Shown here piece by piece: positions 53,645 through 63,853 of a stretch of 64,000 nucleotides of DNA; position 1 is the first letter of the stretch, and every line of letters begins with the position of its first letter. Under the pieces are notes generated by a model, which was not told the origin of the DNA, searched no databases, and saw nothing but the letters and a program-made list of their open reading frames with translations. This stretch comes from Symbiodinium natans (Eukaryota; Sar; Dinophyceae; Suessiales; Symbiodiniaceae): contig CAJNDS010000188.1 of the NCBI GenBank assembly GCA_905221605.1, positions 62,001 through 126,000 of the forward strand, written 5' to 3'. The position numbers were made by a program, and so were the translations under genes.

Positions 53645-53770
53645 GCGAACCCATTGAGAGACAGTGACAGATACAGACTCAGGGACAGGCACAAAGACAG
53701 GCACAAAGACAGACGCAGAGACAGATGCAGAGACAGAGGGACAGATAGACAGAGAGGCAAAGAGGCCGAG
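53645..53770 (+). repeat. (GACAGA/GACAGG)n hexamer-dodecamer repeat
   Basis: GACAGGCACAAA, GACAGACGCAGA and GACAGATGCAGA units. The Arg/Asp-rich open frame over it (DRHKDRHKDRRRDR) is probably repeat-derived. Confidence 0.85.
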
Positions 53771-53864
53771 AGGCAGAGGCTGTATCACTCCCGGGAAATA
53801 AAATCCGGGACAACACCCAGACACCCGGCTACAGAGTCTCACTGTGCTCCTTCAACCCCAGCAG

Positions 53865-53914
53865 AAGAAGATGAAGAAGGGTTGGGGCGACCATGCAGAT
53901 GACGAAGAACAAGG
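53865..53914 (+). CDS. Candidate exon, Lys/Asp-rich
   Basis: Between CCCCAGCAG and a consensus donor GTAAGG; reads KKMKKGWGDHADDEEQ. The overlapping ATG at 53,899 gives MTKNKGKGPKGG, reminiscent of eIF1A-type basic N-termini, so an alternative initiation reading exists. Neither is proven. Confidence 0.35.
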
Positions 53915-54445
53915 GTAAGGGTCCAAAAGGGGGGGGGGGGGGCATTTCCAGACTTCTCAAACACGTCTCCATGAAAAACAGGATGAAGCAGGGATCTTCA
54001 AACATAAAGCTGGACGGGACCACTTGGCCGTTGTGGCCGCGTTCTGGCCCCTAAAGTAAGACGACCAAGAGACCGAGAGAGCCTGAGCGAGCGAGCAAGC
54101 CAGTGTGCGTAGTGCGTGCATCTCAGGGCGATCCGGCCCGAATCATCAGAAGAGAGACCTTACACAGTGGAAGCCATCAGGACAGAAGGCCTTGATGGCG
54201 TGTTGTTTTAATCAACACCTTGGGGTCTCAGACATGATCTGCATCCAGCCCTTATTGGGCGACGAGCCGCCGTAGTGTTGCAGAGGTGGGCAGTTTTTCG
54301 GGCTCGCCCCAGAGCTGCACTCCTGATGACAAATGGCGAGCGCAAACTAATGGAAGCGAGGGAGCCGAGCCTCCGAGCCATCTCCCACCACCAATTCTCC
54401 TATTCCAAGCCTTCGGCCCCAGTTTCCCGAGCTCCTGAAACTTCA

Positions 54446-54508
54446 GGTATTTGTGAGAAGTACGGAGAGGAAGTCAACCAAGAGCTGCTGAAGATGTATG
54501 CAGGCTGA
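54446..54508 (+). CDS. Candidate terminal exon
   Basis: After AACTTCAG the frame reads ICEKYGEEVNQELLKMYAG then TGA. A compact helical C-terminus; family unknown. It could form one gene with 53,865-53,914. Confidence 0.45.
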   Translation, partial: GICEKYGEEVNQELLKMYAG

Positions 54509-55296
54509 GCAGCCCGAAAATACAACTTCATGGCTAGGGTTTGGGGCAGAGTGGGGGCGGGTTCACAACAAGTTTATGTTGATATTATACGTCTAGAGTC
54601 TAGAATGTAGCCTTGCTGCCAGACGTCGGTGCATTTAGGATACTGCATGGCTAGGTGGCAGGGTTAATGGCAGTCATGGCGCCCCGCTTTGGTTCTGGGT
54701 TTCGTGGCAAGCCCAAGTTCAGAGCGTTGGTTATAATAAGTTATAACCAATGTTTGTGGGGAGCGCATGGCTTCTGTTTAAGAGCCCATGTGAGGGCAAG
54801 AGGAGCCTTCGCAGAAGAAGGATGACAAGGAGGACCGGCCCCCGTAAAAGGGAGAAGAGGGTCCCCGTGAGATGGTTGCGAAGATTCGGGGATTGTCCGC
54901 CCGGGATCGACCCGTGAAGATTCTTTACATCACTTCTTTCCATCCCTGCACTCCGCAACTGTGAACCTCAGACTCCCTTGCAAGAAAGTGTAGAACTTTA
55001 GTTGGGCCACGAGGTGCGCAAAGCGAGCAAGGAAGCTTGATAAGTATAAGTCGGTAAGCAGGATCACCAAAATTGGCCTGTGCGTTTCTGGCACGCTTTC
55101 TGACATAACATCTTCTTGTTGTCGAGCTGCAACAGAAGCACAACAGATCGAGAGGCCGTCGTCCTAACAAAGAGCGCACAAGGGGAGACGGCTGTATGTC
55201 TACCTGGAGTGGGCTAGGCAGCTTTCCCAGTCGAGAAAAACCTGAGTCTGCCCCATGAGAGTCTGAGCCCTCCACGCCACTGGTGTGAGATAGTCC
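54509..55296. other. Stretch without supported gene
   Basis: A KKDDKED-type segment follows TTCGCAG at about 54,813. Minus-strand open frame 54,925-55,275 shows no family. TATAATAAGTTATAACC at 54,732 is a small palindrome. Confidence 0.35.
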
Positions 55297-55344
55297 GTTT
55301 AGGGTTTGAGGTTTGGGGTTTGGGGTTTAGGGTTTAGGGTTTAG
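55297..55344 (+). repeat. Interstitial telomere-like repeat, TTTAGGG/TTTGGGG
   Basis: Seven units, three of them TTTGGGG or TTTGAGG. Confidence 0.9.
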
Positions 55345-55923
55345 CTGCCTGCTCAGGACGGCCCTGGTTGGGGGCTTTTCGGCGGCCTGGGAGCTCTGAC
55401 CTCCACTTCGGCACTGCCGCCAGGCTTCAGTCACGATTTACACTAAGTCGTTCCTGTTGGTTTTTTCCATGTGGCTCCATGCGGTTGGTTGGGGGGGGGG
55501 AGGGGGGGGGCGCGGCACCACTGGCTTTCATGCTGGAGTCGGTGTCGCTCGTAGCTTTCAATGAGCTCCGGGGTTCGGGAGTGTTGGAGAATCTGGCCAC
55601 ATTTTCAAACTCACAGTCAATGTGGGGAAGAGGCCGACAGAGAGGGATTAGATGAGGAGAGAGAAGACAAAGAGAGCAAGAGATAGCAGCGGCGCTCGGA
55701 CTCTCAACTTCGTCTGGCCAGTGGCGTCCGAAGAGCACTGTCGCGTCGTCCTGGCGTGTTACATATTGATAGCCTTGTGGCTCCAAAGCAACTGGCTTAT
55801 AATCATGCTCGGACTGGACAGGTCTTGAAGAAAGAGCCTTTGCAGCCTGCATACCAAAGACCGAACCTTGATTCCTAAAAAGCATTCAGACAGAGCAGAA
55901 TCTCTTGAAACTCTTCCTTGTCC

Positions 55924-56030
55924 TTCTAAGGTCCCTTACCCCTGCGTAGAGGGATTTAAAGGGACCCGAGTGTGGGCCCCACACTCGGATCCCTTTAAAT
56001 CCCTTTACGCAGGGGCAAGGGACCTTAGAA
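55924..56030. mobile_element. Near-perfect 107-bp palindrome (family I)
   Basis: 53-nt arms, left beginning TTCTAAGGTCCCTTACCCCT and right its inverse, with about three mismatches and essentially no loop (centre at 55,977, GTGGGCCCCAC). A second, partial inverse pair (AGGGGACCC / GGATCCCCT) follows at 56,088-56,124. Confidence 0.85.
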
Positions 56031-56178
56031 AGTACAGTGTGGGCCCTCATTCTGTCGAGTGTATGTAAGTTATAAGGGTAAAATAACAGGGGACCCAAAT
56101 AAAAGCCCTTACTTCGGATCCCCTATTCTTGTTTTGGCTACATGGCAGAATTGCTGAGGCAGTCTTTGCGCGGGGCAG

Positions 56179-56248
56179 CAGCCACTTGAGGGCAAGCGAA
56201 AGACCGGCATGCCGGCACGGCAAGGGTTCGTTCAGGGCTTTCGCACAA
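56179..56248 (+). CDS. Candidate exon, basic peptide
   Basis: After GGGGCAG the frame reads QPLEGKRKTGMPARQGFVQG followed by FRTS. Borders are uncertain and no family is recognised. Confidence 0.3.
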
Positions 56249-56256
56249 GTACGTAG

Positions 56257-56312
56257 AAGTTTAGGGTTTATTAGGGTTTTAGGGTTCAGGGATGTTCAGG
56301 GTTTAGGGTGTT
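56257..56312 (+). repeat. Degenerate telomere-like repeat, TTTAGGG
   Basis: Units TTTAGGG, TTATTAGGG, TTTTAGGG, TTCAGGG and TTTAGGG. Confidence 0.8.
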
Positions 56313-56793
56313 GGGCTACAGAGAGAGTCCTAGGTCAGCTCCCGAACGGAACTATGGTGCCTGTGGCTTGAAGCATTTCCTTTGTCAGCGCTGTCCAAGC
56401 CTTCAGTTCGAGATCAGCTGGTACTCCAACAGGCCCCCACTTCGCCAGAGGGACCTGTAGTGATTCTATGGGCAATGCGCCCAGACCTTAGAAACACCGG
56501 CTCCTGGCTCGTAACGCTTCGAGCTTTTGGTTCGTGTGTTTGTGGTTCTCTGCTTTCTGGTGCGCAAATTCGTAGAGGCTCACAAGGCGCAGGAAGTTAG
56601 ATTTAGATGTCCAGGCCCGCAGACGCAGAGCGTCAGCTGCCCCAGATGAGCAGACGAGTATGTGGAACACAGTAGTACGACAACACGACGTCCAATCCCC
56701 CCCAGTGCACCCCGGCACATTGTTGTCCGGGTTGAGGCACGCCATGGCGAAATTGTGGCAGTCCTGAACCCTCACTGACCTCTTTCCTCCATG

Positions 56794-56878
56794 GAATCCT
56801 TGTAACTTATAACTTGTAAGGGCTTAGGGTTTAGGCCCTAAACCCTAAGCCCTTACAAGTTATAAGTTACAAGGATTC
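56794..56878. repeat. Perfect 85-bp palindrome containing telomere-like units
   Basis: Left arm 56,794-56,835 (GAATCCTTGTAACTTATAAC and on, to GGGTTTAGG), a one-base centre, right arm 56,837-56,878. All 42 base pairs match. The centre is TTTAGG-C-CCTAAA, so the two arms meet at inverted telomere-like units. AACTTATAACTTG is itself partly palindromic. Confidence 0.95.
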
Positions 56879-56887
56879 AATGGGGAA

Positions 56888-56921
56888 AGTTTAGGGTTTC
56901 GGGTTTAGGGTTTAGGGCTTT
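56888..56921 (+). repeat. Telomere-like repeat, TTTAGGG
   Basis: Four units, one TTTCGGG, before the exon at 56,940. Confidence 0.85.
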
Positions 56922-56939
56922 CCTTCAAGGAAGGCCTCC

Positions 56940-57018
56940 AGGGCCTCCGCGAGAAGGTCGAGCGCTCCTTTGACGAGGTGCACTGCTCGGATTGGATGCA
57001 CTGGCCTGAACCCCGAAC
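56940..57018 (+). CDS. Candidate exon, unidentified
   Basis: TTCCTTCAAG before G, then EGLQGLREKVERSFDEVHCS followed by DWMHWPEPR. Very coding-like (amphipathic helix, then Trp/His). The donor may be GC at 56,999 or later; beyond 57,018 the frame runs into telomere-like repeat. It may be one gene with 57,101-57,180. Confidence 0.45.
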
Positions 57019-57090
57019 TCTAAACCCTAAACCCTAACCCTAAACCCTAGCCCTAAACCCTAGCCCTAAACCCCAAACCCTAAACCCTAA
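57010..57090 (-). repeat. Telomere-like repeat, CCCTAAA with CCCTAG variants
   Basis: Eleven units with mixed 6-, 7- and 8-mers. Confidence 0.9.
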
Positions 57091-57100
57091 AACCCCCAAG

Positions 57101-57180
57101 CCCGCAACCGCCTCTCTTGCAAAAATCGCAAGGCGCTCGCTGACCGTGGCGAGGAGCCCTTCGGCAGATGGGTGCTCAAC
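57101..57180 (+). CDS. Candidate exon, unidentified
   Basis: After CCCCCAAG the frame reads RNRLSCKNRKALADRGEEPF followed by GRWVLN. The charged, well-mixed composition is protein-like, and the next bases return to CCCGAAA-type repeats. Family unknown. Confidence 0.4.
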
Positions 57181-57283
57181 AAACCCGAAACCCGAAACCC
57201 TAAAACCTAAACCTTGAACTCGAAACCCTTAACCCTAAACCCTGGAGTGATCTTAGAGGGGGTCTGCTAGGCGGGTGGCAAAA

Positions 57284-57446
57284 CTAAACCCTAAACCCTA
57301 AACCCTAAACCCTAAACCCTAAACCCTAAACCCTAAACCCTAAACCCTAAACCCTAAACCCTAAACCCTAAACCCTAAACCCTAAACCCTAAACCCTAAA
57401 CCCTAAACCCTAAACCCTAAACCCTAAACCCTAAACCCAAACCCTA
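57284..57446 (-). repeat. Longest telomere-like array in the window, CCCTAAA
   Basis: 22-23 nearly perfect CCCTAAA units. Inverted partner at 57,562-57,603 with 115 bp between. The preceding word GCTAGGCGGGTGGCAAAA also occurs next to the block at 31.9 kb. Confidence 0.97.
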
Positions 57447-57561
57447 AGGATTTCAAGGCTCAGGCGCCAGGATGCCCCTTGGGGCGTAAAGGGCCGGTGA
57501 TTTAGAGATCAGCCTGTGCGCAGGGCTGGGGCGCACAGGCCTCGTGCGACCAAAGGGCACC

Positions 57562-57603
57562 TAGGGTTTAGGGTTTATAAGGTCTAGGGTTTAGGGTTTA
57601 GGG
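57562..57603 (+). repeat. Interstitial telomere-like repeat, TTTAGGG
   Basis: Five to six units with TTTATAAGG and TCTAGGG. Confidence 0.9.
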
Positions 57604-60513
57604 ACACTGGGAGCCTGTGCTGGGGCAGTTTCTGGCCGTCCGGATGCAAAAAGGGACGGGTTTTCCTTCGCAACCAGGATGGCTTGCGTGTAGATATTTC
57701 TTTTTCGTAAAGGCCTTCAAAAAAACAACAACAACATCCGGAAGTGGGATGAAATTCACTTAGCCGTGGGTGCCTTATGCCAATTCATACATGTCTTGCG
57801 ACTCCATCAGGTGGATCCCAGATCGTCAGGCCCAAGAATCCAAGATTTAGACTTGCGAGACGTGTCCAAGATTGCAACGCCCAAGAGTCCAAGACTAAGA
57901 GGATCTAAGAGGCAACAGAGAAGGGCACATGGCCAAAACACTAAGCTGTGTAAAGGCCACAGTGCCACAGTCCAAATAATGAGTAGGGTTATATCCCAGG
58001 CTTTTTTTCTATGTCTGTTCCTGTAAGTGTTATTTCGATGAGTACCCAAATAATGGGGGTTGGTGTTGAGGCTTAGCAACAGGCCCAGAACTGCTGCCCC
58101 AACACCTTGAGACCTGAGCTCCTGTAGTATCCTCCGTCCTGGCCCCAGAAAAACCAATAAGTCCCCTACCCTAAACCCTAAACCCTAAACCCTAAACCCT
58201 AAACCCTAAACCCCAAAAGTCCGACATTCCTTCTCACGCAGCCGCACACTTAGGTCTGTCGATGCGGTGCATTTGCCCCCTGGATCCAAGACGTTGAGTC
58301 TTGCAGAGCCGCCAGATTTGGTTGTTTTAATATTGATTGGCCAGTTTAGTAACACTGGGCTTATTGAAATGGTTTCGGATTCCACACGGTTCGCAAATGT
58401 AGAAATACAGACGAGCTCAGAAAGAACTTCCTGTGAGCCGCTGTGGGCTGTGAAGGCAAAGGCCAAAACACCAGAACTCTCATGCGGGTGTCATGGCAAA
58501 TGTCGAAGTGATGTCTGGCGGAACGCGGAGCAAACACAAAGTGAAACCGGAGATGCTGCCCGAAAGGGGAAAGAATCCTTCATGCGATCGTCCCAACGCC
58601 CGATGTAGTGACTGCCCACATCCTGGATGCTAAGACGAGGCTTCAAATCCTCTCCGAACTCTACTAACCAAGGAGCGGATTGCAGACGCGGGAGACTCTT
58701 CATGGTGTACCAGAAGAAGGCCAGTGAAGGCATTTGAGCGAATGTTGTGGTCCTGAGGGCACAATGAGATTGGGGCCGTGTTTTTTTTTTTTTTTTTCCG
58801 TCTTCAGGCGCAAGGGTTCAATGCATCTCGGTTTAAGGGTCTGAGCTTTGCCCGGAAGAAGCTGTCTGGATTGCCTCTAGAAAGTGTGTGCTGCGAGAGT
58901 TTCGTAAACCCCCATATATGTGGATGCCAGTATCGGGTGCATCTTAGTGATGATTTTTGACTTTGCGAAAGCGGGTTATGGATGTCACATTAAGGAAAGT
59001 CACTGGCTCAACAGTTTGCATGGCATGTTTTAAATGTTCATCCGGATATCGAAACATGGAGGTAACAGGACTTTTTGTGAAAGCGAAAGATCGCATTCAT
59101 CGTGGCGTGGATGGTCCTGCGGTGGTTGGGTGCTTGATGAGTGAGTGTATCCTCATAGATGGCTGCCACAGGGCTGTGCGCGTTTGGGTTGTGGATCATC
59201 GGTCTATTGCATCCGTGCCTCGTTGCCTTTCTGCGCGGGCATGAGAGTGGAGCTAAGTAAATGGTGGCCCGAGCCTGAGAAAGCGTCGTTGTTTTGGAGC
59301 GTGGTCTCCAAGAGGTCGGCCCAAAAAGATCCTGGACACTGTATGGAAACTTTCCGCAAACAAGCGAGGGGGCGCCCCTGCCCTCCAAACCGCACTGGCG
59401 TGAAGACCCCCACAACAGAGAGCAGCCCTTGCAACGAACCCCCCTGCAGAACACACCACAAGAAATTGCTTCAGTCTTGAATGGGGACAAAGGTTTGAGA
59501 ATCAACATCGAGAAAAGCAGAGTCGCAAGAAAGGAAAGTTCGTAAACATGGCGTAGTAGCTAAGCGTCGGGGTGATGGCCACGCCCCGCAACACCCTCAC
59601 ATGCTTTTATCGTCCACCTGATTTTCAGCAAAAGTTTCCGTCATGCCGAGGCTTCGCAATTAGCTCGTCGTAGGTTTTATAGTTTGCATGTGCCGGCAAA
59701 AGTTCGGCATGTCTTGAGGCATTTCTGCCCCGAGGCATGTGCCTCTAACCGAATCGGCGTGACAAATCAACCAGTCTTGTCCATTACAAGACTTTTTCAA
59801 GTAACAACTGATTTGCATTGAAGACATGCAGGCATTCAAGAAGCATGCGCATATGACGTATGTATACCGGAACACGTCTCGCATGCAAGCCCCAACTCTA
59901 TTTTCGGAGCCCTTGCAATGATGAACAAGTTACCCTTCCACGCAAGTTGATGGCAAAGAGTCCCTGGCTACACAGAGCCACAGGAACTGGTGAGCAGATG
60001 GAGAATCCTTTCGCAGAAGTTGTCCATTCGGAGGAGGCACGACAAAGTCCTGAATCAACATGCCTGTAAACCCCATCTTCAACTTCATGAATTTGCCAGC
60101 TGGCGTCCACGTGTTGGCCTAAAGTGTCTGCTGCCATGCTCAGCTAAAATACAGCGGGTAAGCAACTGCTCCCATCAGCTGCTTCATAGTCGACTCAGAC
60201 TAGTTTCTGCAACGACCATACGCGCTGTGCCTTTCCTTGCGCAGTGTCGCCGCCATAGTTAGCATCGGGTCGCCCAGGTTAAGCCTCAAGAGTCTCAAGT
60301 AGGAACTTGGGCGGGTAGTTAACTTAAGCAACCCAGACACAAGGTCTCGCTTCAACAATGCAGCGACCTTGCTGCCCGAATCGCATGCTTTACTGATCGA
60401 TTCCAAGGTCAGCTGTGATTATCGGAGGGTTGAGGTCGAGAGCTTATGAGATCGAAATGCAGCCGTTCCAGCTGAATCAGCTCTCCTAGGGCTCCGCTTG
60501 GATTCTTGATGAG
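57604..60513. other. Stretch without supported gene
   Basis: Contains a CCCTAAA block (58,168-58,214) followed after 29 bases by a TCACGCAG acceptor-like end, and a T16 run (58,783-58,798). Open frames at 58,267-58,608, 58,957-59,244 and 59,860-60,262 carry no recognised domain; some may contain exons. Confidence 0.35.
58168..58214 (-). repeat. Interstitial telomere-like repeat, CCCTAAA
   Basis: Seven exact units. Confidence 0.95.
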
Positions 60514-60573
60514 GCTGCCGAGAAGGATGCAGCAAAAGCGCACAGTGCCGCCACGGAGGCCGGCTTCTTTAGG
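60514..60573 (+). CDS. Candidate exon, Ala/Glu-rich helix
   Basis: Twenty codons (AAEKDAAKAHSAATEAGFFR) between CTTGATGAG before G and a GTTTGGGGTTTAGGG donor, so the intron would begin inside a telomere-like repeat. Coiled-coil-like; may belong with the exons at 62.3 and 63.5-63.8 kb. Confidence 0.45.
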
Positions 60574-60843
60574 GTTTGGGGTTTAGGGTTTTTTGGGATG
60601 ATCCCGCTGTGATGGCAGTGAGAGCATGGGATAAGAAGCGCCTTAGTGGGGCAAAGGCACATGCTTCAGGATCATGATCGTCCACACGGTGCCTCAAAAA
60701 GCTCATGTGCAAAACTCCTTTCCCCCTATCCTTCCTCCACCTAACACAACAACACGCGGACCCCCAACACGGTCCTGCGGAGTGCCAAGCCCCCCGAGAG
60801 AAGCCGGCAGGATTCGCTCGAGCCCTGGAGCGCTCACCTTCAG

Positions 60844-60869
60844 GGTTTAGGGTTTAGGGTTTAGGGTTA
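60844..60869 (+). repeat. Interstitial telomere-like repeat, TTTAGGG
   Basis: Three and a half units after ACCTTCAG. Confidence 0.9.
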
Positions 60870-61469
60870 TAGGCGTTCAGGGCCTGCAGAGACTTAGGTG
60901 AGTTTCTGATAGCTTCTGGGTGGAGATAAGTATGAGGTCCACATGTGTCAACATTGGCTTTGAACTTGAGCAGCCGTCAGCGCCGACTTTGTGTGAAGGC
61001 GCCGCTCCTGCCATCCCCGGATGCCACCACTGCAGAGGCTCGGGAAAAAAAGCCATAGAAGGCTCGGTAGGCCCTTTTGGGACATTTTGTAATTTCCCTC
61101 ATTGGGTTTAAGAGGATCGTATGCAGGAAGATTTTTTTCAGAGGGCTTTGAGGCAGGGGGGCCATCCTAGAAGAGGCTTGAGGCGTGTTTGAGGCTTGCG
61201 ATTGCTGTCACGGACTTGAGATCAAATGGCTTGTCTCATCACTCGAAGGAGCCCCCCCCCCCTTTCTGCCCCTTCGCTGTCCATCCCCTTCTCCCCTTAC
61301 TCCCCCCATTCCATGACCAGCCCTTACTTAACGGTTGCAACGTTGCAGCTTCAACGCCCAAGCCCAAATCCAGCCCTCAACAACACATTCATTCCACGCC
61401 CTGTAAATCAACTGGTCTACTGCGATGCAATTTAGCATGCGAAGTTGCGACTCCGACTTGGGAAAGATG

Positions 61470-61510
61470 GGTTTAGGGTTTAGGGTTTAGGGTTTAGGGT
61501 TTAGGGTTTG
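61470..61510 (+). repeat. Interstitial telomere-like repeat, TTTAGGG
   Basis: Six units. Confidence 0.95.
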
Positions 61511-62012
61511 GGGACATAATGTTTTCTTCCTGGTTCAGACATTTCTGGCGTGCGCACTTCGGCCTTCAGGGCCTTCTTCGGATCCAGCGCTGTATCTCAG
61601 AAAGGCCACAGCTGTAATCCCAAAAGCCTCGATCTCGTATTGAATCTCAGAAAGAAATCTAAATCTCACGCGCAAAGCCCTGCCCTGCGAGGACTCTTGC
61701 GCTCGGACTTACTAAGGCTGCAAAACGTAAATGATGCACGGTTTTATTTACGTTCGTGCGTGCAACAGAAGGAATGGACCTTGAGTTTGGCCTGTGTGGA
61801 GATTGCTTGGAAAAAATGCCGCGCTCACCAATGTTGAGCGTTAAGTAGCCTAAACAAGAAATATCAACAGTGCACCAAATATAATTGATGGGATGGTCGC
61901 GCCTTGTGATGTAGGACCCCTTTGCAATCCGGGTGTCATGCTTTTGCTGTGTGAGAAGAGCGCCCCAGACACCGCCTATCGCCTGCCAACTCGACTCCAA
62001 AAGACGTATTAT

Positions 62013-62059
62013 TAAGGTTTAGGGTTAAGGGCGTAGGGTGTAGGGTTTAGGGTTTAGGC
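62013..62059 (+). repeat. Degenerate telomere-like repeat, TTTAGGG
   Basis: TTTAGGG, TTAAGGG, CGTAGGG, TGTAGGG, TTTAGGG. Confidence 0.85.
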
Positions 62060-62189
62060 CCCCAACCCCAGAATGTGCGAAATCTCGCCCGTGGCCGTCG
62101 GAAACGTACGCCCGATGCCCGATGAAATAATAACAACCAAGCCCTGCAAGCCAGATTTCTGTCAACCTCACCTCCCCGCTGTTTCTGAC

Positions 62190-62333
62190 CACGTTCATGA
62201 AGATACCCTAATTCATACTAAGGATCATTTCTATGAAATTAGGGTATATTCCTTCATTAAGCACCGTCATGAATATACCCTAACTCATACTAAGGATCAT
62301 GCTTATGAAATTCGGGATGTGTTCCTTAGTTAA
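62190..62333 (+). repeat. Two tandem copies of a 72-bp unit
   Basis: Copies at about 62,190-62,262 and 62,263-62,333, each with ATACCCTAA-TCATACTAAGG, then ATCAT--CTATGAAATT. An inverted ATACCCTAATT / AATTAGGGTAT lies inside the first copy. About 80 percent identical by eye. Confidence 0.8.
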
Positions 62334-62349
62334 GGCGGTTTTTCTGAAG

Positions 62350-62394
62350 GAGGCGGCTGCTGAGCCAGGGGAGGTCACGGACTCTGTTCCTCAG
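62350..62394 (+). CDS. Candidate exon, acidic
   Basis: TTTTCTGAAG before G, fifteen codons EAAAEPGEVTDSVPQ, then CAG followed by GTGGGA, a good donor. Unknown protein. The frame also stays open to 62,449, where a telomere-like block starts. Confidence 0.4.
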
Positions 62395-62449
62395 GTGGGA
62401 CTTGCAGCTCGCAGGGCTCATGGGCATGGGCAGATTCAAGAGTCCCAAG

Positions 62450-62508
62450 GGTTTAGGGTTTAGGGTTTGGGGTTTGGGGTTTGGGGTTTCGGGTTTGGGG
62501 TTTGGGGC
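62450..62508 (+). repeat. Telomere-like repeat, TTTAGGG then TTTGGGG
   Basis: Two TTTAGGG units followed by six TTTGGGG or TTTCGGG units. Confidence 0.9.
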
Positions 62509-62591
62509 TTACGTGCGAACCTTCAGAAGATTGAATACCAGTACATCTCTTGAGTCCTTGAAGAGACACCCTCCATGATGCCATGTACGAC

Positions 62592-62688
62592 CCATCGGGA
62601 CGGGCTATCATGCCCTATAACCCCTTTTTATAAAGCCCGTTTTAATGGGTTGACTATGTGGATTATAAGGCCTAATCGGCCATCCTGG
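62592..62688. mobile_element. Fold-back (MITE-like) element, family A copy 3
   Basis: GGGCTATCATGCCCTATAAC and CCCTT, then GATTATAAGGCCTAATCGGC and CATCCTGG, match the copies at 34.8 and 38.9 kb. The left terminus (CATCGGGACGGGCTAT) is more diverged. Confidence 0.75.
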
Positions 62689-62805
62689 CAAACAAATTCT
62701 GCAGGCGCCGATTGCAGTGAAGCCCATGGTCACAAGCACGGCCCACGCGTCTCAGGACTCCGGGCTGATGCGGGGCGGATTTGTTGCACTAAGGCCTTTT
62801 TAAGC

Positions 62806-62905
62806 GGGTTTAGGGTTTAAGGTTTATAGGGTTTGGGGTTTAGGATTTAGGGTTTAGGGTTTGGGGTTTAGGGCAAAGTCTCTTGGAAAAAAGGGGTTTA
62901 GGGTA
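62806..62905 (+). repeat. Telomere-like repeats, TTTAGGG with variants
   Basis: About nine units (TTTAAGG, TTTATAGGG, TTTGGGG, TTTAGGA), then a 20-bp gap and one more unit. Confidence 0.85.
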
Positions 62906-63462
62906 CGCATGTTACAGTTCTGAGCTTGCAGCCGGCTTTTGGCTTGTTCAGTTGACCTTTCAAAGTATGGCACTCAGGGGCTTACAGTTCTCTTGAGGGA
63001 TGCCACTGTCGTAACCCCGAGAATGATGTTGCTCTTGCGCCTCAGCTTTAAATCTACATCCTGAAGCCACAAAAGCCCGGAGCCTCTGGCTATTAATTTC
63101 CGGGCACCACAAAAGCCGCAAAAGAGCTTTGAAATCCCTAAGCTTGAAATCCCTATGACCGAAGACTCAGTTTTTGAACACCCCGTCTTTCATCGATGTG
63201 GCAGATGTTGGTGAACTAAGCACTTCGCGAGGAGCATGCTGAGGCGAGAGCGCGTTTTTTGCAACACCATGCTTTGCATGAACATCCGAATTGAATCCCA
63301 TTCGCTATTTGTAGCCAACGAGCTCATCATTCTTTTCTTGCAGTTGAATAGGTTGCTGCAGAGGTTGTCCTAAGCTCTTGAAACAGCCGTAGAACTGACT
63401 GCCTTAAGAAGTCTTAAAACCCAGGTTAGTTGCGGCTTGGGGTCAGCAAACAGCACCCAAAG
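62906..63462. other. No supported feature
   Basis: The words AAAAGCC and GAAATCCCTAAGCTTG repeat locally (63,070-63,155). No exon is recognised. Confidence 0.35.
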
Positions 63463-63540
63463 CTCTTGAATGCGGAGGAGCAAAAGGATGCTTGGCAGGC
63501 CGAACGAGATAGGCTACTCCGCGAGAACCGTGGATTGAAG
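63463..63540 (+). CDS. Candidate coiled-coil exon
   Basis: After CCCAAAG the frame reads LLNAEEQKDAWQAERDRLLR followed by ENRGLK, with heptad-like Leu/Glu/Arg. The frame ends in TGA at 63,550 if not spliced. Together with 63,766-63,837 it suggests a long coiled-coil protein. Confidence 0.5.
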
Positions 63541-63718
63541 ATGGACACCTGACAGCATCAGTAAGCTTTGAATGTCTTCACTCTTAAAACCCTAAACCCT
63601 TGTCTGGGCAGTTGACGAATGGCTTTGGGGGCCTTGACTCCTGGCCAGCCGCTCTCGAGTCGACCACTTCTCCCTTTCTCGAGACACATGACATGGACCG
63701 TTTAGCATCCCTGCAGTG

Positions 63719-63757
63719 TGCCCTAAACCCTAAACCCTAAACCCCTAACCCTTAACC
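63719..63757 (-). repeat. Interstitial telomere-like repeat, CCCTAAA
   Basis: Five to six units ending nine bases before the exon at 63,766. Confidence 0.95.
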
Positions 63758-63765
63758 CTCTGCAG

Positions 63766-63837
63766 GAGAAGGAAAACTTGATCATGGAGGGCACAAAGAT
63801 GTCCCATCGCGTGCAAGCCGTGGAGGAGCGCATGAAG
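63766..63837 (+). CDS. Candidate coiled-coil exon flanked by inverted telomere-like blocks
   Basis: CCCTCTGCAG before G, 24 codons (EKENLIMEGTKMSHRVQAVE followed by ERMK), then AAG followed by a GC donor. The CCCTAAA block ends nine bases upstream and a TTTAGGG block begins seventeen bases downstream. The peptide fits the coiled coil at 63,463. No family is named. Confidence 0.6.
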
Positions 63838-63853
63838 GCTTGGATTCTTTGCA

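Noticed and set aside
53422-53760. Leu/Ser-rich minus-strand frame
   Set aside because: Derived from the GACAGA and GAAGAA repeats.
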